A stretch of 64,000 bases of DNA from Devosia sp. RR2S18 (GCF_030177755.1 NZ_CP126539.1:892001-956000), one strand, 5' to 3'. Positions 35,043 through 43,569 are shown, counted from the stretch's first letter. Program-made: numbers and translations. Notes: generated by a model from the sequence alone, not told the origin.

Positions 35043-36134
35043 CTCGCTAGGCCGCACGATCCGGTTGATGTGCCCCATCTTGCGGCCCAGTCGGGCCTCG
35101 GCCTTTCCATAAAGATGGGCTTGGCTGGTGCCGCCCAATTGCTTGGGGACGCCGAACACCTCCTCGCCAATGAGATTTTCCATCACCACGTCGGCCATCC
35201 GTGTCGGGTCGCCGAGCGGCCAGCCGAGCACCGCGCGGATGTGCTGCTCGAATTGATCGGTCAGGCAGACAGCTTCGGTCCAATGACCCGAATTGTGCAC
35301 GCGAGGCGCGATCTCGTTGACGAGCAGGGTTGACCGGCTGTCGCCGGCTACCACGAAGAATTCAACGCCCAGCACGCCGACATAGTCGAGCGCGATGACA
35401 ATCGCCTTGGCGATCATGCCGGCGTGCTTTTCGATTGCCGGAGGAAGGGCGGCCGGCACGGTGCTGGTATGAAGGATATGATGCTTGTGGACGTTTTCGG
35501 CGGCGTCGAAGGCTCGCACTTCGCCCGCAAGGTTGCGCGCGACAACGACCGAGATTTCCTTTTCGAAAGCGACAAAGGCTTCCAACACCAGGGGCTTGGG
35601 TTGGAGTTCCGCGAAGGCTGCCTCTGCCTCGCTGCGCTCTCTGATGATGCGTTGGCCCTTGCCGTCATAGCCGAGCCGCGTCGTCTTGAGCACCGCAGGC
35701 AGGCCGAGGTCGTCGAGTGCAGCTTCCAAATCCGACAGCGTCTCTATGGGGCGGTGTGCGGCTACGGGAATATTCTTGGACGCCAGAAAGCTCTTCTCAA
35801 GGAGCCGGTCCTGCGAGATCGCCAGGGCCTTGGCGCCGGGGCGGAGTGGCCTGCGAGCGGCGAGGAACTCAGCAGTTGCTGCCGGCACGTTCTCGAACTC
35901 GTAGGTGATAACATCCACCGCGCCTGCGAAGCTCGCCAGGGCCGCTTCGTCCTCATATGCCGCAACTGTCTTGTGGGGCGTCACTTCGAAGGCAGGGCTT
36001 GCCGGATCGGGGCAGAAGATGTGCGTGCGCATGCCAATCCGGCTCGCGGCTAGGGACAACATGCGGCCTAATTGGCCGCCACCAAGAATGCCGATGGTGC
36101 TGCCCTGCGGCAGTGGCGAGAGATCTTGAGCCAA
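35031..36134 (-). CDS. purK: N5-carboxyaminoimidazole ribonucleotide synthase
   Basis: ATP-grasp enzyme of purine synthesis: AIR plus bicarbonate plus ATP to N5-CAIR. 367 aa fits PurK. Visible: glycine-rich GILGGGQLGRML at the start, the ATP-grasp segment LKTTRLGYDGKGQ, FEKEISVVVAR, GVEFFVV and the metal-binding NEIAPRVHNSGHWT. Start codon TTG at 36134 lies 4 bases after the purE stop and gives MAQDLS; upstream ATG codons would place the start far inside purE. Cotranscribed with purE. Confidence 0.92.
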   Translation of the reverse strand: MAQDLSPLPQGSTIGILGGGQLGRMLSLAASRIGMRTHIFCPDPASPAFEVTPHKTVAAYEDEAALASFAGAVDVITYEFENVPAATAEFLAARRPLRPGAKALAISQDRLLEKSFLASKNIPVAAHRPIETLSDLEAALDDLGLPAVLKTTRLGYDGKGQRIIRERSEAEAAFAELQPKPLVLEAFVAFEKEISVVVARNLAGEVRAFDAAENVHKHHILHTSTVPAALPPAIEKHAGMIAKAIVIALDYVGVLGVEFFVVAGDSRSTLLVNEIAPRVHNSGHWTEAVCLTDQFEQHIRAVLGWPLGDPTRMADVVMENLIGEEVFGVPKQLGGTSQAHLYGKAEARLGRKMGHINRIVRPSELPR

Positions 36135-36138
36135 GGGA

Positions 36139-36633
36139 TTACTCGGTGTCGGTGGGAAACTGCGGAACTGCCGCGCTCTGCCGCGCCCGATAGGCGTCGA
36201 GGCGATCAGCAAGATCATCATCGGAGAGGGCTAGGACGGCCACAGCCAACAGCGCCGCGTTGATCGCGCCGGGCTCACCAATCGCCAGCGTGCCCACCGG
36301 AATGCCGCCGGGCATCTGCACGATCGAGAGCAGGCTGTCCTGGCCGCTCAGCGCCTTGGAGCGGACGGGAACGCCGAAGACGGGCAGCGGTGTCATTGCA
36401 GCGATCATGCCCGGCAGGTGTGCGGCCCCACCTGCACCCGCGATGATGATCTTGAAACCCTCGTACCGGGCGTTGGCTGCGAAATCGACCAGCCTGTCGG
36501 GGGTGCGATGCGCTGAAACGATGCGCGCCTCATACTCGACTTCCAGCGCCTCCAGCGTTTCAGCGGCAAGCCGCATAGTAGGCCAGTCGGATTGGCTGCC
36601 CATAACGATGGCAACAGGCGGTTTGGTCAGCAT
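36139..36633 (-). CDS. purE: N5-carboxyaminoimidazole ribonucleotide mutase
   Basis: Converts N5-CAIR to CAIR, the step after PurK. 164 aa, class I PurE: opening [39 protein letters not shown] and the [20 protein letters not shown] region, ending [16 protein letters not shown] at 36633 follows GAGGGAG. Forms the usual purE-purK pair. Confidence 0.95.
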   Translation of the reverse strand: MLTKPPVAIVMGSQSDWPTMRLAAETLEALEVEYEARIVSAHRTPDRLVDFAANARYEGFKIIIAGAGGAAHLPGMIAAMTPLPVFGVPVRSKALSGQDSLLSIVQMPGGIPVGTLAIGEPGAINAALLAVAVLALSDDDLADRLDAYRARQSAAVPQFPTDTE

Positions 36634-36704
36634 AGAGCCACTCCCTCAAGCTCCACAAAGCGCGGATTTAGCCCGCTTTGGTTCATGGCACAAGCGCATG
36701 CACC

Positions 36705-36920
36705 CTAGGCGATGATGTCAGGGAGGAGGATGTTTTCGAGCTGGACGATACGATCCTTGAGCGAGAGCTTTCGTTTTTTGAGGCGCTGGATCAGCATGCG
36801 GTCGGCTACATGCGAATGCGTCAACGTCTCGATAGCAGCGTCGAGATCGGCATGTTCCTGGCGCTTGGTTGCCAGCTCAAGCCCCAGGCTCGCTTCCTGT
36901 TCCTTGCTCAGCGGATACAT
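36705..36920 (-). CDS. YdcH-family (DUF465) protein A
   Basis: A 71-aa helical protein with an antiparallel coil: HADLDAAIETLTHSH, then RLKKRKLSLKDRIVQLENI, the DUF465 pattern KKxKLxLKDxI. ATG at 36920 with GAGGGG at about 10 bases; the longer frame lacks a site. Function unknown. Divergent from a second family member. Confidence 0.8.
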   Translation of the reverse strand: MYPLSKEQEASLGLELATKRQEHADLDAAIETLTHSHVADRMLIQRLKKRKLSLKDRIVQLENILLPDIIA

Positions 36921-37073
36921 CGGCAGACCGCCCCTCAACGCCCCGGATCTGCTCCTACAGATAACGCAAAACCGTTGGATTTGCACCTGTTTTCCGATGT
37001 GATCGGAAAGGCGTCGACAAATGACGAAAGTTTTGTGACGATCGGTTCGTCCAAATATCTTCTAGGAGTTGTT

Positions 37074-37247
37074 ATGACGACTGAAGGCCACGTTGCGGCG
37101 CTCGAACGCCGCCATCAGGAGTTGGACCGGCAGATCCTGTCCGCGACACAGAACTCGCAGACCAACGATCTTCAGGTCAGCGCTCTCAAGCGCAAGAAGC
37201 TCGAGGTGAAGGACGAACTCTACCGATTGAGGCAATCTGCACAGTGA
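37074..37247 (+). CDS. YdcH-family (DUF465) protein B
   Basis: A 57-aa protein of the same family, with ERRHQELDRQI and ALKRKKLEVKDELYRLRQ. ATG at 37074 follows TAGGAG. It shares a 153-bp intergenic region with the divergent paralogue at 36705-36920, so both may be controlled together. Missed by common length cut-offs only if the start is misplaced; longer in-frame starts lack support. Confidence 0.8.
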   Translation: MTTEGHVAALERRHQELDRQILSATQNSQTNDLQVSALKRKKLEVKDELYRLRQSAQ

Positions 37248-37279
37248 TTTAGCGGCGTAGTTTCCCTGCTGGGGGAAGA

Positions 37280-37310
37280 AGGGTCACAGCCAATGCTGCG
37301 GCCCTTTTTT
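37280..37310 (+). terminator. Terminator after YdcH protein B
   Basis: GGGTCACAGC and GCTGCGGCCC pair with one G-U and one mismatch around a CAAT loop, followed by six T. It lies in front of the convergent TauE gene. Confidence 0.6.
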
Positions 37311-37318
37311 GTGCCCTG

Positions 37319-38083
37319 CTAGATGCCGAATACGCCGCGAGCGCCGTCCCAGACCAGCTTGAGGGCAAGCAGGAAAACCAGCCAGTAGGCGATTCGATAG
37401 AACAGCTTCATCGAAACGCGGCGGACCAGCCAGATGCCGGCGAAGACGCCGATCAGCCCCACCGGAGCTAAAGCCGCGGAAAGCTGGAGATTGTGCACGT
37501 TCAACTGCCCAAGGAAAAAATAGGGGATCAGCTTGGCGGAGTTGACGATCGCAAAGAAGACCGCGGAGGTGCCAGCGTAGATTGCCGGTGGCAGACGCTG
37601 CGGCAAGACATAGATCTGGAATGGGGGGCCGCCGGTATGGCTGATGAAGCTGGTAAAGCCGGCAAACCCACCCCAGAACGTGCCCCACGGCTTGGACGGT
37701 GGCAGACCCTCGAGCTTCTTGCGAATCGGCAGGATGGCATCGAGCACAAAGAGCAAGGTGACAACGCCAACAAACAGCAGCACCGCCGCCTCTGAAACCA
37801 CTGCCCACAAAGCCCAGCCGATCAAGGTGCCGACGGCAGCGCCTGGCAGCATGATCCAGATGATCTGCCAGTTGAACTCCTTGCGATAGGCATAGACCGC
37901 CACCGCGTCCATTACCAGAAGCACTGGCAGCATCATGCCCGCAGCATCACGCGGCGGCATCACGAGGCTGAGCAGCGGCACGCCGACCATGCCCAGGCTA
38001 CCCAAAAGTCCCGCCTTGGAGAGGCCAACAATCAGAACGGCAGTGATAGCGACGGCGACGAAATAGATATCGAAAGGAGGCAT
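37319..38083 (-). CDS. Sulfite exporter TauE/SafE-family permease
   Basis: A 254-aa membrane protein with about eight helices and the family layout of two repeated four-helix units: N-terminal IYFVAVAITAVLIVGLSKAGLLGSLGMVGVPLL (first half), then LMPPRDAAGM and the GFAGFTSFISHTGGPPFQIY motif in the second. TauE/SafE proteins export sulfite, sulfoacetate or related anions; the true substrate is unknown. Starts at ATG 38083, 24 bases downstream of the CPA2 gene's stop. Confidence 0.85.
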   Translation of the reverse strand: MPPFDIYFVAVAITAVLIVGLSKAGLLGSLGMVGVPLLSLVMPPRDAAGMMLPVLLVMDAVAVYAYRKEFNWQIIWIMLPGAAVGTLIGWALWAVVSEAAVLLFVGVVTLLFVLDAILPIRKKLEGLPPSKPWGTFWGGFAGFTSFISHTGGPPFQIYVLPQRLPPAIYAGTSAVFFAIVNSAKLIPYFFLGQLNVHNLQLSAALAPVGLIGVFAGIWLVRRVSMKLFYRIAYWLVFLLALKLVWDGARGVFGI

Positions 38084-38107
38084 GGAGAATCCGGTGAGGC
38101 AGGCGCC

Positions 38108-39958
38108 TCACTCGGTACGCTTCAGATCGTCAGTGTCAATCGGCTTGGCCATTGCATCGGAGCGCATGGCGTCGTCGAGCAGGTTCATGGAGTTGCGGAG
38201 CATGCCGATGTAAGCCAACTCGTCGCTGCGCACCTCGAAGCTGTCGACCAGCAATTGATTGTCGTGTCGCTCGAAGGCGCGTGCCAGCCGGTCGGCCTCT
38301 TCGGGAGGGCGGCCAAGCTTGACCAGAACCTGCGCGCCAAGGCTGAGCGCGGACAGGAAAGTTTCCCGCTCGAAGACTTCCACGCCCAGCGCCATCAGGT
38401 CGTGGGCGTGGCCACGGTCAACGGCGCGAGCGGCAATGGCGACGTGCGGGAAATGCCGCCGCAGATTGCGAGCGATGGCAAGGATACGGTCGCGGCCGGC
38501 CACGGCAATCACGACCAGTTCCGCATCGGCGACGCCGGCAGAGTGTAACAGGTCCACCCGCGCACCATCGCCGTAAAACACCTTGACCCCGAACCGCCGC
38601 ACCAATTCGATCTGGGCCGGATCGTCGTCGATCAGGGTCATGTCGAACCCTTGCGCCCGCAGCATGCGGGTGACGATCTGGCCGAACCGTCCATAGCCGA
38701 GGACGACGATCTTGCGATGTTCGTCAAACGTGTCTCCGGTGCGGCGATCGCCGCGCGCGTCGAGGCGCGGCGCCACCAGCCGGTCAAAGAGGAGCAGCAG
38801 GACCGGTGTCGTCATCATCGTCAGCGCCACCGCGACCACCAGGAGGTCATAGTCACCCTGAGGGAGAGCGTTGGCGCTCTGGGCGAACTGCAGCACGACA
38901 AACGCGAACTCGCCAGCCTGACTAAGCAGAATGGCGACCAAGAGCCGATCACCCAGATGCATGCGGAAGAGCGAGGCCAAAACGAAGAGGATGACAATCT
39001 TGATGCTGACGATGGCAAGGACTGTCGCCAGCAGCCGCAGCGGCTCCGCCCAAAGCACCGAGAAGGCAATGGACATGCCCACGGAGATGAAGAATAGGCC
39101 AAGCAGCAATCCCTTGAAGGGCTCAATATTGCTTTCGAGTTCGTGGCGGTACTCGCTATCGGCGAGCAACACGCCGCCAATGAAAGCGCCCAGAGCAGGC
39201 GACAGACCCGCATATTGCGTGAGGAGGGCTGCACCCACGACGAGCGCCAGGCCAAGCGCGGTGAAAGCTTCGCGCACGCCCGTACGCGCCACCCAACGGA
39301 GAAGAGGCCGTACCAGGAAGCGGCCGGCGGTCATGGCGGCGACAAAGGTACCAATGAGGATAAGGGGTGTCACCCAGGCTGCCGGGTTCTCCAGTACGGC
39401 GACGGCCGCTCCCACCTCCGCATCAACCGCTGCACTTGTTGAACTGAGCGCCAGGAGCGGGACGGCGGCAAGGATCGGAATGACTGCGACATCCTGGACA
39501 AGCAGGATGGCAAGGCTGCCGCGTCCGGCGTCAGTGCGGGTGATATCGCGCTGCTGGGCGGTCTGCATCGCAATAGCGGTGGAGCTCATGGCGAGCGCCA
39601 GGCCGATGATGATCGACGTGTTGAGCGCAAAGTCCAATGCGGTGAACACGAAAGCAAGTGCGGCGGCAGTAAGCAGGAGTTGCGTGACGCCGAGACCCAT
39701 GACCTTGTTGCGCATGCGCCAGATTTCGCTGGGCTGCAGGTCCAGGCCGATCAGGAACAGCATCATGACGATGCCAAATTCGGCTATATGCCGGATGGTA
39801 TCGCTGTCGGATACGAGCCCCAGGCCGTAGGGGCCAATCAGAACGCCGGCGGCGAGATAGCCTAGAACGGTGCCAAGCCCTAGGGCCTTGGCGAGCGGCA
39901 CCAGGGCCACCGTGGCCGCAAGCAAGACGAAAATGGCAAGCAGGAGGTTGTTTTCCAA
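38108..39958 (-). CDS. CPA2-family cation:proton antiporter with RCK domain (KefB/KefC-like)
   Basis: A 616-aa protein. Residues 1 to about 390 form 12-13 helices (Na/H exchanger fold), including the first segment LLLAIFVLLAATVALVPLAKALG and the GALLTQYAGLSPALGAFIGG region. The C-terminal TrkA_N/RCK domain (about 415-535) has the nucleotide fold IVVLGYGRFGQIVTRML. KefB/KefC members are glutathione-gated K+ efflux systems; glutathione gating here is not shown. Next to a TauE-type gene on the same strand. Confidence 0.87.
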   Translation of the reverse strand: MENNLLLAIFVLLAATVALVPLAKALGLGTVLGYLAAGVLIGPYGLGLVSDSDTIRHIAEFGIVMMLFLIGLDLQPSEIWRMRNKVMGLGVTQLLLTAAALAFVFTALDFALNTSIIIGLALAMSSTAIAMQTAQQRDITRTDAGRGSLAILLVQDVAVIPILAAVPLLALSSTSAAVDAEVGAAVAVLENPAAWVTPLILIGTFVAAMTAGRFLVRPLLRWVARTGVREAFTALGLALVVGAALLTQYAGLSPALGAFIGGVLLADSEYRHELESNIEPFKGLLLGLFFISVGMSIAFSVLWAEPLRLLATVLAIVSIKIVILFVLASLFRMHLGDRLLVAILLSQAGEFAFVVLQFAQSANALPQGDYDLLVVAVALTMMTTPVLLLLFDRLVAPRLDARGDRRTGDTFDEHRKIVVLGYGRFGQIVTRMLRAQGFDMTLIDDDPAQIELVRRFGVKVFYGDGARVDLLHSAGVADAELVVIAVAGRDRILAIARNLRRHFPHVAIAARAVDRGHAHDLMALGVEVFERETFLSALSLGAQVLVKLGRPPEEADRLARAFERHDNQLLVDSFEVRSDELAYIGMLRNSMNLLDDAMRSDAMAKPIDTDDLKRTE

Positions 39959-39982
39959 ACTGTCCCCCTACTTGCCTGGCGG

Positions 39983-40714
39983 TTAGTCGTCCGAGTTGTT
40001 CTTGAGCGACTTGAGCTTGGAGAACACTGAGTCGGCGTCGAAATCGTCCTGCGCCTCGGCAGGACGGCGGTCATGCTCGCCGAACTCGCCTGCACCCGCT
40101 TCGGCGTGAGCGCGTCCACCAGCCCGAGCCAGCGCTTCCTCGGCGGTCATCAGCATGGTGCCTTCGTCAGCTTCGTCCGGTCCCGCCGTGCCCTTGGAGG
40201 CGCGCTTGACTTCGAGATCAAGGTCGATCTGGCTGCAGAGACCAAGGGTGACTGGATCCATCGCCGTCAAGTTCGGCGCGTTCCAGTGGGTCGATTCACG
40301 CACTGATTCGATCGTAGACTTGGTGGTGCCCACGAGTCGCATGATTTGCGCATCCTTGAGCTCGGGGTGGTTGCGCACCAGCCACTTGATGGCGTTTGGA
40401 CGCTCATTGCGCCGGGAAATCGGTGTGTAGCGAGGGCCTTTGCGCTTGGCGGCGGCAACGCGAACCTTAGGGTCGCTCAGCTTCATGCGGTAGCTCGGAT
40501 CGGCTTCGGCCTTCTCGATCTCTTCGCGCGTCAGCTGACCGTTCTGAATGGGGTTCGCACCCATGATACCGCCAGCGACATCACCATCGGCAATGCCCTG
40601 GACCTCCAGCGGGTGCAGCGTGCAGAAGGCGGCGATCTGCTCGAACGACAGCGCAGTGTTGTCGACCAACCAGACGGCCGTCGCCTTGGGCATCAACAGG
40701 GGCTGGGTCATCAT
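39983..40714 (-). CDS. DUF1013 protein (TrcR-type)
   Basis: A 243-aa alphaproteobacterial protein. The N-terminal half has a helix-turn-helix-like region with NTALSFEQIAAFCTLHPLEV, and the core segment RPNAIKWLVRNHPELKDAQI, VGTTKSTIESVRE and TMDPVTLGLCSQIDL is characteristic of DUF1013. The Caulobacter member is TrcR, reported as an RNA-polymerase-associated, cell-cycle-linked factor. The acidic C-terminal tail (about 170-243) is low-complexity. ATG at 40714 follows GTGGAG; the second codon is also ATG. Confidence 0.85.
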   Translation of the reverse strand: MMTQPLLMPKATAVWLVDNTALSFEQIAAFCTLHPLEVQGIADGDVAGGIMGANPIQNGQLTREEIEKAEADPSYRMKLSDPKVRVAAAKRKGPRYTPISRRNERPNAIKWLVRNHPELKDAQIMRLVGTTKSTIESVRESTHWNAPNLTAMDPVTLGLCSQIDLDLEVKRASKGTAGPDEADEGTMLMTAEEALARAGGRAHAEAGAGEFGEHDRRPAEAQDDFDADSVFSKLKSLKNNSDD

Positions 40715-40830
40715 AAATCACTCCACGTGGCGCGGCGGGTCTTCCTCCCGGCCGCTCCGCCTCTTTGCTTCATGCTGAGGGGAACATCGGCAATATAGGC
40801 GTTCGGCCGCGAAATCGCAATGATGTTGTC

Positions 40831-41844
40831 CTAGAACTGGGTGCCAAACTGCGTGGTGAGAACGACTTTCCCCAAATGAGCGCGCGATTCCATCAATTGG
40901 TGGGCCGCGGCCGCGTCGGCAAGCGGAAAGCAGGTGATGGCGGGCTTGGGAATGTTGGGCTGTTCGAGTGCCGGCAGCAGATCACGGCGGATGCGGGCGG
41001 CGATCTCCGCCTTGGTAGCGCTGCTCTGCGGGCGCAGGGTGGAACCGGAGAGGGTGAGTTGCTTGGCCATGATCGTGCGCAGGGACAGCGTGGCCTTGGC
41101 GCCATCAAGGGTTGAGACCTGAACGACATGGGCGCCGCGAGCGCAAGCTGCGAGGTTAACCTCCGCCATGGGGCCGCCAACGACGTCAATGATGCGGTCC
41201 ACGCCGCGCCCCTCGGTCAGCTCCAGCGCGCGGGCGGCAATATCCTCGCTGGTGTAGTCGATCGTGGCGATGGCACCCAAGGTGCGCGCATAGCGGGCCT
41301 TTTGTGGGCTCGACACCACTCCGATAGCGCGCGCCCCTAGAATGGTGGCGATCTGGATGGTGGCTCCCCCGATGCCGCCGGAGGCGCCGTGCGCAAGAAC
41401 GGTCATCCCGCTCGTGAGGCCGGCCCGCATCACTAGGGATTGGGTGATGGTGAACCAGGTCTCGGGCAAGGCGGCTGCCTCGGCGACGGCCCAGCCATCG
41501 GGCGTGGGAAGTACCTGGCCAGCGGGTACTGCAGCATATTCGGCGTAGCCTCCGCCATTGGTGAGCGCCATCACCCGGTCACCCACTCGCCAGGCAGTGA
41601 CGTTTTTCCCAACAGCGGCGATCTCGCCGGCGATCTCGAGCCCGGGAAGCGGGGAGGCGCCGGGCGGTGGATCATAATGGCCGCGGCGTTGCGCTAGGTC
41701 AGGGCCGTTCACACCGGCTGCCGCAACGCGGATCAGCACGTCGTCTGGCCCCGTTGAGGGGAGAGGTTCGCTCCTGGCTTGCAGTGCTTGGGGGCCGCCG
41801 GGTTGAACAATTGCAACGGCAGTCATCTGTGAGGGGATGTTCAT
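40831..41844 (-). CDS. NAD(P)H quinone oxidoreductase, PIG3 family
   Basis: A 337-aa zinc-free medium-chain dehydrogenase with N-terminal GroES fold, GVNGPDLAQRRGHYDPPPGA (substrate side) and Rossmann core HGASGGIGGATIQIA, followed by RIIDVVGGPM. The PPPGASPLPGLE segment is typical of the TIGR02824/PIG3 group. ATG at 41844 or 41826 are both possible and neither has a clear ribosome site. Substrate quinone is not known. Confidence 0.85.
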   Translation of the reverse strand: MNIPSQMTAVAIVQPGGPQALQARSEPLPSTGPDDVLIRVAAAGVNGPDLAQRRGHYDPPPGASPLPGLEIAGEIAAVGKNVTAWRVGDRVMALTNGGGYAEYAAVPAGQVLPTPDGWAVAEAAALPETWFTITQSLVMRAGLTSGMTVLAHGASGGIGGATIQIATILGARAIGVVSSPQKARYARTLGAIATIDYTSEDIAARALELTEGRGVDRIIDVVGGPMAEVNLAACARGAHVVQVSTLDGAKATLSLRTIMAKQLTLSGSTLRPQSSATKAEIAARIRRDLLPALEQPNIPKPAITCFPLADAAAAHQLMESRAHLGKVVLTTQFGTQF

Positions 41845-41921
41845 GGTGCGATGCTGGCCCGAACAGGCTTGCGGGGCAAGTCCCACCCGCTAATCTGAAG
41901 GCAGCAATTGAGGAGTTCGTC

Positions 41922-42101
41922 ATGGACGAGGAAATCAGAAAACCGACCAGCCATCAGGTCGGCATGCACATTGAAACAATGTCGGTGGAGGAACTGGCCG
42001 AACGCATCAAATTGCTCGAAGCGGAGATCGAGCGGCTGCGCGCCGCGATCGGCGCCCGCAACGCCAGCCGGCGCGCTGCAGATGCCGCCTTCAACCTTTA
42101 G
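41922..42101 (+). CDS. DUF1192 family protein
   Basis: A 59-aa conserved alphaproteobacterial protein. The core (MSVEELAERIKLLEAEIERL and RAAIGARNASRRAADAAF) is a single coiled coil. ATG at 41922 follows TGAGGAG. In many alphaproteobacteria it sits near rcdA, as it does here, but its function is unknown. Contains no membrane or DNA-binding motif. Confidence 0.8.
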   Translation: MDEEIRKPTSHQVGMHIETMSVEELAERIKLLEAEIERLRAAIGARNASRRAADAAFNL

Positions 42102-42274
42102 GCTCGATCACGTCCAAAGCGTTGTAAAACAAACAGAACCTACGTCACATATGCAACCAGAAAGGTATGTTCATCGTTCTCTCGTCCGACTGTTAGCATT
42201 AACGGGACCTTTCGATTGTCCCGCAAAGGCGCTAGCATCGTAGATTGAAGGTCCTTGGAGTAGGAGTGTGGATC

Positions 42275-42487
42275 ATGCTGGAAGGACGAGATGCAATTCT
42301 GGAAGGCGTCATGCCAATGGACGTTGACCAGCTTCGGCGCCTGGAGCAGGGCGGTTTAGACGGCCAGTCTGCTGATGGTCTGGCCCGGCTCCAAGCAAAA
42401 GGCTGGATCGACAGCATCGGTGGCGTGCATCTGATCACCTTGACGGGACGGACCTTGCTCGAGCGTTCGCCATACGGCCTGAGTTGA
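42275..42487 (+). CDS. Hypothetical small protein
   Basis: A 70-aa protein from ATG at 42275, with TAGGAG 8 bases upstream (an in-frame start at 42245 lacks a site). The sequence has a predicted amphipathic helix (MDVDQLRRLEQGGLDG), then GLARLQAKGWIDSIGGVHLI and TLTGRTLLE, reminiscent of a winged-helix C-terminal half. I do not recognise the family. It lies between DUF1192 and the rcdA control region. Confidence 0.55.
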   Translation: MLEGRDAILEGVMPMDVDQLRRLEQGGLDGQSADGLARLQAKGWIDSIGGVHLITLTGRTLLERSPYGLS

Positions 42488-42525
42488 TCCTGCTACTGGT
42501 AGGCTGCGATCAGGGTTAAGAAATC

Positions 42526-42573
42526 GACTCCTGTTAACGCGCAATTAACTTCTGTGCGGTAACTTGGCATTAT
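42526..42573 (+). promoter_or_regulatory. CtrA box with adjacent CcrM (GANTC) site and -10 element
   Basis: TTAA at 42534-42537, seven bases, TTAA at 42545-42548 is a perfect CtrA full site (TTAA-N7-TTAAC). GACTC at 42526-42530, four bases before it, fits GANTC, the CcrM methylation target. CATTAT at 42568-42573 lies 18 bp after TTAAC, the spacing of CtrA-activated promoters. The predicted transcript starts near 42580. The sequence fit is direct; in vivo use is inference. Confidence 0.6.
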
Positions 42574-42579
42574 TCAGAT

Positions 42580-42662
42580 TGTTCTGGATTTTGCAGAGTG
42601 ATTTCTCCCTCTGTTTGACGCCTCCCTGTTAACTTTGAGAGCCGTTTTTACGGCTCTTTTTT
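42580..42662 (+). ncRNA. Candidate CtrA-controlled small RNA or rcdA leader
   Basis: About 83 nt from the predicted start to a strong terminator. Bases 42593-42598 pair with 42609-42614 (GCAGAG/CTCTGT) and leave a 10-base loop carrying TTCTCC. A second CTCCCT at 42622-42627 is single-stranded, and both look like anti-Shine-Dalgarno motifs as in Hfq-dependent alphaproteobacterial sRNAs (AbcR/cuckoo types). The terminator forms the 3' end. No ORF is seen. It could instead be an attenuated leader of rcdA, 112 bases downstream. Confidence 0.45.
42638..42662 (+). terminator. Strong intrinsic terminator before rcdA
   Basis: AGAGCCGT and ACGGCTCT form an 8-bp stem with a TTTT loop, followed by TTTTTC. 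It stands between the CtrA-box promoter and rcdA rather than after a gene, and 151 bases past the stop at 42487. Confidence 0.85.
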
Positions 42663-42774
42663 CTTTTGGCGCTACGCTCTGCCGAAGAGATCTAGCAACC
42701 GCCAAAACTTGCCTCCGCCGGGATGACCTTGTGGTCATCTGCGCATAGGATGGGCCAGTGACGAGGAGAGCCAA

Positions 42775-43290
42775 GTGAGCGAGCCGAACGAAAAGGGCGC
42801 CATTGCCATCGGGCCGCGCATCGTAGCCTCTGGCGGGTTTGAACTGCTGTACCGGGAAGGCATGGCACTTATTGAAGAGGTAGCCACCTATCTTGACGGC
42901 GAAGGGCGTGCGGACAGCCGTATCCTCAGTCGCGAGGCCTCGTTCCTTTACGCAACAGAGTCCATGCGTCTAACCACTCGCCTCATGCAACTTGCCTCCT
43001 GGCTCTTGTTGCAGCGCGCGGTGAACGAGGGCGAGATCAGCAAGGAAAACGCCCGCTCGGAAAAGGAGAAGGTCAAGTTCTCGGCGACGCCCTCAGGGCG
43101 TGGTGGCCCGGGTTACGACCAACTGCCACAGGCTCTGCGCGATTACATCGATCAAGGTGACCGGCTGTTTGATCGGGTCATGCAACTGGATACGCTGGAG
43201 CGCGGAAAGCTCCCGGAACTGGATCCGGGCGTGGCCAACGGCATCGCCGATCAACTAGCTCGGTTGAAAGCCGCCTTCGGTCGCAGCTAA
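42775..43290 (+). CDS. rcdA: RcdA-type protein (DUF1465)
   Basis: A 171-aa all-helical protein of the family containing Caulobacter RcdA, the adaptor that helps ClpXP degrade the master regulator CtrA. The pattern LEREGMALIEEVA-type segment (LYREGMALIEEVATYLDGEG), ASFLYATESMRLTTRLMQLASWLL and NEGEISKENA match it. Start GTG at 42775 follows GAGGAGAGCC. In Caulobacter rcdA itself is a CtrA target, so the CtrA box 230 bp upstream fits a feedback loop. Ends at a bidirectional terminator. Confidence 0.85.
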   Translation: MSEPNEKGAIAIGPRIVASGGFELLYREGMALIEEVATYLDGEGRADSRILSREASFLYATESMRLTTRLMQLASWLLLQRAVNEGEISKENARSEKEKVKFSATPSGRGGPGYDQLPQALRDYIDQGDRLFDRVMQLDTLERGKLPELDPGVANGIADQLARLKAAFGRS

Positions 43291-43301
43291 GCGCCGCAAG
43301 A

Positions 43302-43327
43302 AAAACCCGGCCCTAAGGCCGGGTTTT
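43302..43327. terminator. Bidirectional terminator between rcdA and rpmE
   Basis: AAAACCCGGCC and GGCCGGGTTTT form an 11-bp stem with a CTAA loop and T/A runs on both sides. Serves the convergent genes. Confidence 0.9.
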
Positions 43328-43347
43328 CGTAATTAAACCGATTTGGC

Positions 43348-43569
43348 TTAGATGCCGAGGCCCTTGAAGCGCTCCTTGAAGCGCGACACGCGACCACCAC
43401 GGTCCATCAGCTGGCCCGTGCCGCCTGTCCAGGCGGGATGGGTCTTGGAATCGATGTCGAGCTGCAGCGTGTCGCCTTCCTTGCCGTAGGTCGAACGCGT
43501 CTCGTACTTGGTGCCGTCGGTCATTACCACGGTGATGGTGTGGTAGTCCGGATGGATGTCAGCTTTCAT
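43348..43569 (-). CDS. rpmE: 50S ribosomal protein L31
   Basis: A 73-aa L31 of the zinc-free type (no CxxC): [38 protein letters not shown] and [16 protein letters not shown]. Binds 23S/5S rRNA at the subunit bridge. Starts at ATG 43569 with GAGGCG upstream. Its leader has a promoter candidate and a GGGCGC-TACG-GCGCCC hairpin like that of rpmJ. Confidence 0.95.
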   Translation of the reverse strand: MKADIHPDYHTITVVMTDGTKYETRSTYGKEGDTLQLDIDSKTHPAWTGGTGQLMDRGGRVSRFKERFKGLGI

